Assembly: GCA_024698345.1 (NCBI GenBank)
Contig: JAILRH010000259.1
Coordinates: 1 to 44,711, forward strand
DNA length: 44,711 nucleotides
Origin: Lachnospiraceae bacterium
Lineage (GTDB): Bacteria; Bacillota; Clostridia; Lachnospirales; Lachnospiraceae
Direction: 5' to 3'
Both the position numbers and the translations under genes were made by a program. This document shows, one piece after another, positions 41,750 to 44,711 of this stretch; position 1 is the stretch's first letter; each line of letters begins with the position of its first letter. The notes beneath the pieces were generated by a model, which made no database searches, was not told the origin of the DNA, and worked only from the letters and a program-made list of their open reading frames with translations.

Positions 41750-42670
41750 ATGTCTAATTTATACTATGTTGATGAGGAAAGTGCAGATGTCAGAGTCGAT
41801 AAATATTTAAGTGATTTGTTACCTGATTTGTCCAGAACTTTCATTCAGAAACTTCTAAAAAGTGGTCATATATTAGTAAATAATAATCCATGTAAATCAA
41901 AATATCTTATAAAAGCTGACGATATTATTAATGTTGACATTCCACAGCCTATTGAAACCAATATCGTTCCTGAAGATATCCCGATAGATATCTTATACGA
42001 GGATGATGATATTCTAATTGTAAATAAACCAAAAGATATGGTTGTGCATCCTGCAGCTGGTCATTATACCGGAACGCTTGTTAATGCAGTTATGTTTCAT
42101 TGCAAAGATAATTTGTCTGGCATTAATGGTGTATTAAGACCGGGAATTGTGCACAGAATAGATAAGGATACTACAGGGGCTTTAATAATATGCAAAAATG
42201 ATAATAGTCATAATTATATTGCGGAACAGTTAAAAGTCCATTCCATAACCAGAAAATATGTTGCTATTGTATATGGAAAGTTTGATGAAACTGTGGGTAC
42301 GATAGACAAACCAATTGGAAGACATAAAACTGACAGAAAGAAAATGGCAGTAACTCCTGATGGAAAAGAGGCGGTTACTCATTACAGGGTTATCTCTTCA
42401 AACGACAAATACTCTTATATTGAATGTCAGCTGGAAACCGGGCGAACCCACCAGATTAGAGTTCATATGGCAAGTATTAACCATCCTCTTCTAGGTGATG
42501 AGGTATACTCCAACAGACAATGTCCTTTCAAATTACAGGGACAGACACTGCATGCAAAAACTATTGGTTTCATACATCCGACAACCAAAGAATATGTTGA
42601 ATTTGAGGCACCTATGCCTGAGTATTTCACACACTTATTGGAAATAAACGGATTAGTGAATTCATTATAA
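41750..42670 (+). CDS. rluD: RluD-family large-subunit pseudouridine synthase
   Basis: A 306-residue RluA/RluD-family enzyme making pseudouridine in 23S rRNA. The S4 domain is at about residues 14-75 (VRVDKYLSDLLPDLSRTFIQKLLKSGHI). The catalytic motif HRIDKDTTGALI contains the catalytic Asp (about 140). The ETGRTHQIRVHMASINHPLLGDEVY block is conserved. It is commonly encoded right after lspA in Firmicutes, as here. AGAGG precedes the start. Assignment among RluA/C/D paralogues is by context, so the exact target uridine is unproven. Confidence 0.92.
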   Translation: MSNLYYVDEESADVRVDKYLSDLLPDLSRTFIQKLLKSGHILVNNNPCKSKYLIKADDIINVDIPQPIETNIVPEDIPIDILYEDDDILIVNKPKDMVVHPAAGHYTGTLVNAVMFHCKDNLSGINGVLRPGIVHRIDKDTTGALIICKNDNSHNYIAEQLKVHSITRKYVAIVYGKFDETVGTIDKPIGRHKTDRKKMAVTPDGKEAVTHYRVISSNDKYSYIECQLETGRTHQIRVHMASINHPLLGDEVYSNRQCPFKLQGQTLHAKTIGFIHPTTKEYVEFEAPMPEYFTHLLEINGLVNSL

Positions 42671-42685
42671 TGATAGGTTGAAAAA

Positions 42686-44029
42686 ATGAAGAAAAATATT
42701 TTGAAATATTTATATAGAATAATTTTGATAATAAGCCTGTTTATGTTGGCCAATATTAAAACAATTGGGTTGATAGTTGACGAAAAACTATTGATATCAT
42801 TGACTTTAGGCTTATTTGTTATTTTCTATTTTGTCCCATCACCGATTTATTTTAGAAATGAAAAAGGTAAATTCAGACGCGCTTTGTTAGGAAATGAATT
42901 ATTAATAATATTTTTGTGGGCGTCCGTTCTTACTGTTATTTATTCAGTTGCATCTTTAATAATGTTAAAAAACATAATTGGAATGCGAATTTGGCTTAGC
43001 AGCTGGATAGTTGCATTTTTTGTCTTAGCTTTTATCTTTTGGAACGGAATTATTCGCGTATATTTAACATCTACACAACTTGGGATTAGATACAGAGTTA
43101 TTGGACTTATTTGTGGTTTAATACCAGTAGCTCATTTGTTTGCCCTTGGTAAAATTATTAGTGTTGTATCAAAAGAAATAGAGGTTGAACACGAAAAAAA
43201 TGTTATAAATCGAACACGAAAAAACGACAAAATTTGCGAGACAAAATATCCAATATTACTTGTTCATGGTATATTTTTCAGGGATTCAAAACTATTGAAT
43301 TATTGGGGACGCATTCCTGAAGAGCTGATAAAAAATGGAGCTACTGTATTCTATGGAAATCAACAGTCGGCAGATTCTGTTGCTGATTGTGGTGCTGAAA
43401 TAGCTAATCGAATCAGGGAAATAAAACTTCAAACAGGAGCAGAAAAAGTTAATATTATTGCACATTCAAAGGGTGGATTAGATTCAAGATATGCAATATC
43501 GGTAGAAGGAGTGGCACCTTATGTGGCGTCACTGACAACAATCAATACACCTCATCGCGGATGCGAATTTGCAGAATACCTTTTAAAAGAAATTCCAGAT
43601 AATCAACAACAACTTATTGCAAATGCATATAATACGGCACTAAAAAAACTAGGAGATCCAAATCCTGATTTTATAAAAGGAGTTACAGATTTAACGGCTT
43701 CTAATTGTGAAAAAAATAACAATCTTATGAAAGACGTAGAAGGAGTGTACTATCAAAGTGTGGGATCGATTTTAAATGTTGCACGAGGTGGTAGATTTCC
43801 GCTAAATTTAACTACCAATTTTGTGAAATATTTCGATGGACCAAACGACGGATTGGTTGGTATTAACTCTTTTAAATGGGGCGAAAATTACCAATTAATT
43901 ACCATTAAAGGAAACCGAGGAATTTCCCATGGAGATATGATTGATCTTAACAGAGAAAACTTTGATGAATTTGATGTTAGGGAATTTTATGTACAGTTAG
44001 TAAATCATTTGAGGGAAATGGGTTTTTAA
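42686..44029 (+). CDS. Membrane-anchored triacylglycerol-lipase-type hydrolase
   Basis: A 447-residue protein. The first about 160 residues form five hydrophobic segments (about 10-30, 35-52, 70-93, 103-122, 136-158). The rest is an alpha/beta hydrolase of the bacterial triacylglycerol lipase type. YPILLVHGIFFRDSKLLNYWGRIPEEL gives the oxyanion hole, IIAHSKGGLDSRYA the nucleophile elbow (Ser261), GPNDGLV the Asp388 and GISHGDM the His415 of the triad. LTTINTPHRGCEFAEYLL resembles lid motifs of Staphylococcus/Pseudomonas lipases. A lipase core joined to an N-terminal membrane domain is unusual; usual homologues are secreted and lack it. The Shine-Dalgarno is poor (AGGTTG), and the gene starts 15 bp after rluD, so translation may be coupled. 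Confidence 0.8.
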   Translation: MKKNILKYLYRIILIISLFMLANIKTIGLIVDEKLLISLTLGLFVIFYFVPSPIYFRNEKGKFRRALLGNELLIIFLWASVLTVIYSVASLIMLKNIIGMRIWLSSWIVAFFVLAFIFWNGIIRVYLTSTQLGIRYRVIGLICGLIPVAHLFALGKIISVVSKEIEVEHEKNVINRTRKNDKICETKYPILLVHGIFFRDSKLLNYWGRIPEELIKNGATVFYGNQQSADSVADCGAEIANRIREIKLQTGAEKVNIIAHSKGGLDSRYAISVEGVAPYVASLTTINTPHRGCEFAEYLLKEIPDNQQQLIANAYNTALKKLGDPNPDFIKGVTDLTASNCEKNNNLMKDVEGVYYQSVGSILNVARGGRFPLNLTTNFVKYFDGPNDGLVGINSFKWGENYQLITIKGNRGISHGDMIDLNRENFDEFDVREFYVQLVNHLREMGF

Positions 44030-44435
44030 AATCTAAAAACGCCATACAGAGCGATTTGAAATTTTTTCGTATAAGATAATTATATAAGGCTGCGAACGTT
44101 CATAATCTCGAAATACTTCGTATTTCTCGTTAACTCATAACGTAAATGCAAATATTAATGATTGTTGTAGATAATTAATTGTTAGATGTATCTTATAAAG
44201 TGCAAACATGAAATGTGAATTTGTATAGATATGAAATTATTCAGGATTAATTAAAATATAAATGTAAATTAATGAATTATATGATTTCTAATAATCATGA
44301 ATTAATGATAAATTTCGAATATGCTAAAAAGGTATATATACGTTGTTTTTTATTATAAAGATTTCGTTAAAGTTGTCTTTTGCGAATAGTTGCATATTGG
44401 GAAATTTGATAGATAAGTAAAAAAAATTTTTTCAG
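44030..44435. other. AT-rich non-coding interval
   Basis: I see no gene here. A short hairpin GAAATAC-ttc-GTATTTC lies at 44110-44126, resembling the GAAGTATT hairpin at about 6579. The rest is AT-rich sequence with many poly-T and poly-A runs. No convincing terminator follows the lipase gene. Confidence 0.6.
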
Positions 44436-44575
44436 AAAAATGTACTTTATTCTACTATTTTCATATCGAAAAGTAAAAACTAGAATTTTGAAAAAATGTA
44501 CTTTATTTGCTAAAAAACGTACAGAAAAATAAAAAATAATAAAGTACATTTCCGAGTGAAAATGTACTTTATTAT
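44436..44575. repeat. Repeated AAATGTACTTTATT motifs, including a 16-bp inverted repeat
   Basis: AATGTACTTTATT occurs directly at 44439-44451, 44495-44507 and 44561-44573. Reversed, it occurs at 44538-44550. The last two form a perfect 16-bp inverted repeat (44536-44551 with 44560-44575) with an 8-nt loop. The region may be the regulatory area of a gene beyond the window. No gene is supported up to the end at 44711. Confidence 0.85.
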
Positions 44576-44711
44576 GTCTTAATAATGTAAAAAATGAAAT
44601 TTTTTATAGCGCATTCCGTTACAAAAATGCAATTTGTTATTTTCCTTTTTGAATTCAACAGTTTTTTTCTGGTTGTTTTCAGATAATTGTTATTACATTT
44701 TTCGCATGTCC

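Overview
The window looks like chromosome of a low-GC, Gram-positive anaerobe of the Clostridia, most likely a Lachnospiraceae member (Butyrivibrio/Lachnospira/Eubacterium-like). The reasons are AT-rich intergenic DNA, purine-rich Shine-Dalgarno sites, occasional TTG and GTG starts, a sepF/ylm cell-division cluster ending in lspA and rluD, Thr/Pro/Glu linkers of the TEAPTEAPTE type in secreted polysaccharidases, and PadR regulators paired with DUF1700 or DUF2812 membrane proteins. The genus cannot be fixed from this sequence. I see no phage, transposase, CRISPR array or rRNA.

Layout. 1-3.3 kb: tRNA-Gly, a CinA C-terminal-domain protein, an MGT-type glycosyltransferase and a PadR/DUF2812 pair behind a consensus promoter carrying phased palindromic operators. 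3.3-7 kb: a 20-bp repeat array, a LysR regulator, a secreted GH46 chitosanase, then about 690 bp of structured non-coding DNA. 7-10 kb: a SecB-like protein, a P-loop kinase-like protein and gltX. 10-12.6 kb: a palindromic element and a PadR/DUF1700/acidic membrane protein operon. 12.7-16 kb: a UvrD-family helicase, a DUF1292 protein and an SH3b membrane protein. 16-20.5 kb: folC, folP, a folB-folK fusion with a cysteine-rich tail, and pheA. 21-25.2 kb: a 1398-residue secreted GH5-GH18 enzyme. 25.4-31 kb: an HD-GYP protein with a degenerate receiver, a GH3 lipoprotein and, on the minus strand, an alpha/beta hydrolase and an ABC-F ATPase. 31-37.2 kb: a GH13-like protein lacking its catalytic residues, TraX, TetR plus an RND/MMPL transporter, and a DUF378 protein. 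37.4-42.7 kb: HlyD-like protein, YggS, SepF, YlmH, LspA, RluD. 42.7-44 kb: a membrane-anchored lipase. The last 680 bp are non-coding with a repeated TGTACTTTATT motif.

How the genes work together. The clearest theme is extracellular breakdown of chitin, chitosan and probably beta-glucan. A GH46 chitosanase and a GH5-GH18 enzyme carry the same uncharacterised module of about 165 residues, although 15 kb apart, and a GH3 lipoprotein could finish N-acetylglucosamine oligomers at the cell surface. Together they resemble a toolkit for fungal or arthropod wall material. The folate genes and pheA form a biosynthetic block, and 37.4-42.7 kb is a growth and division block. Other notable items are a pseudo-GH13, a pseudo-receiver HD-GYP protein, a cysteine tail on FolB-FolK, a family of long intergenic palindromes, a candidate structured RNA, and short tandem duplications at the 3' ends of several genes, some of which copy the stop codon.
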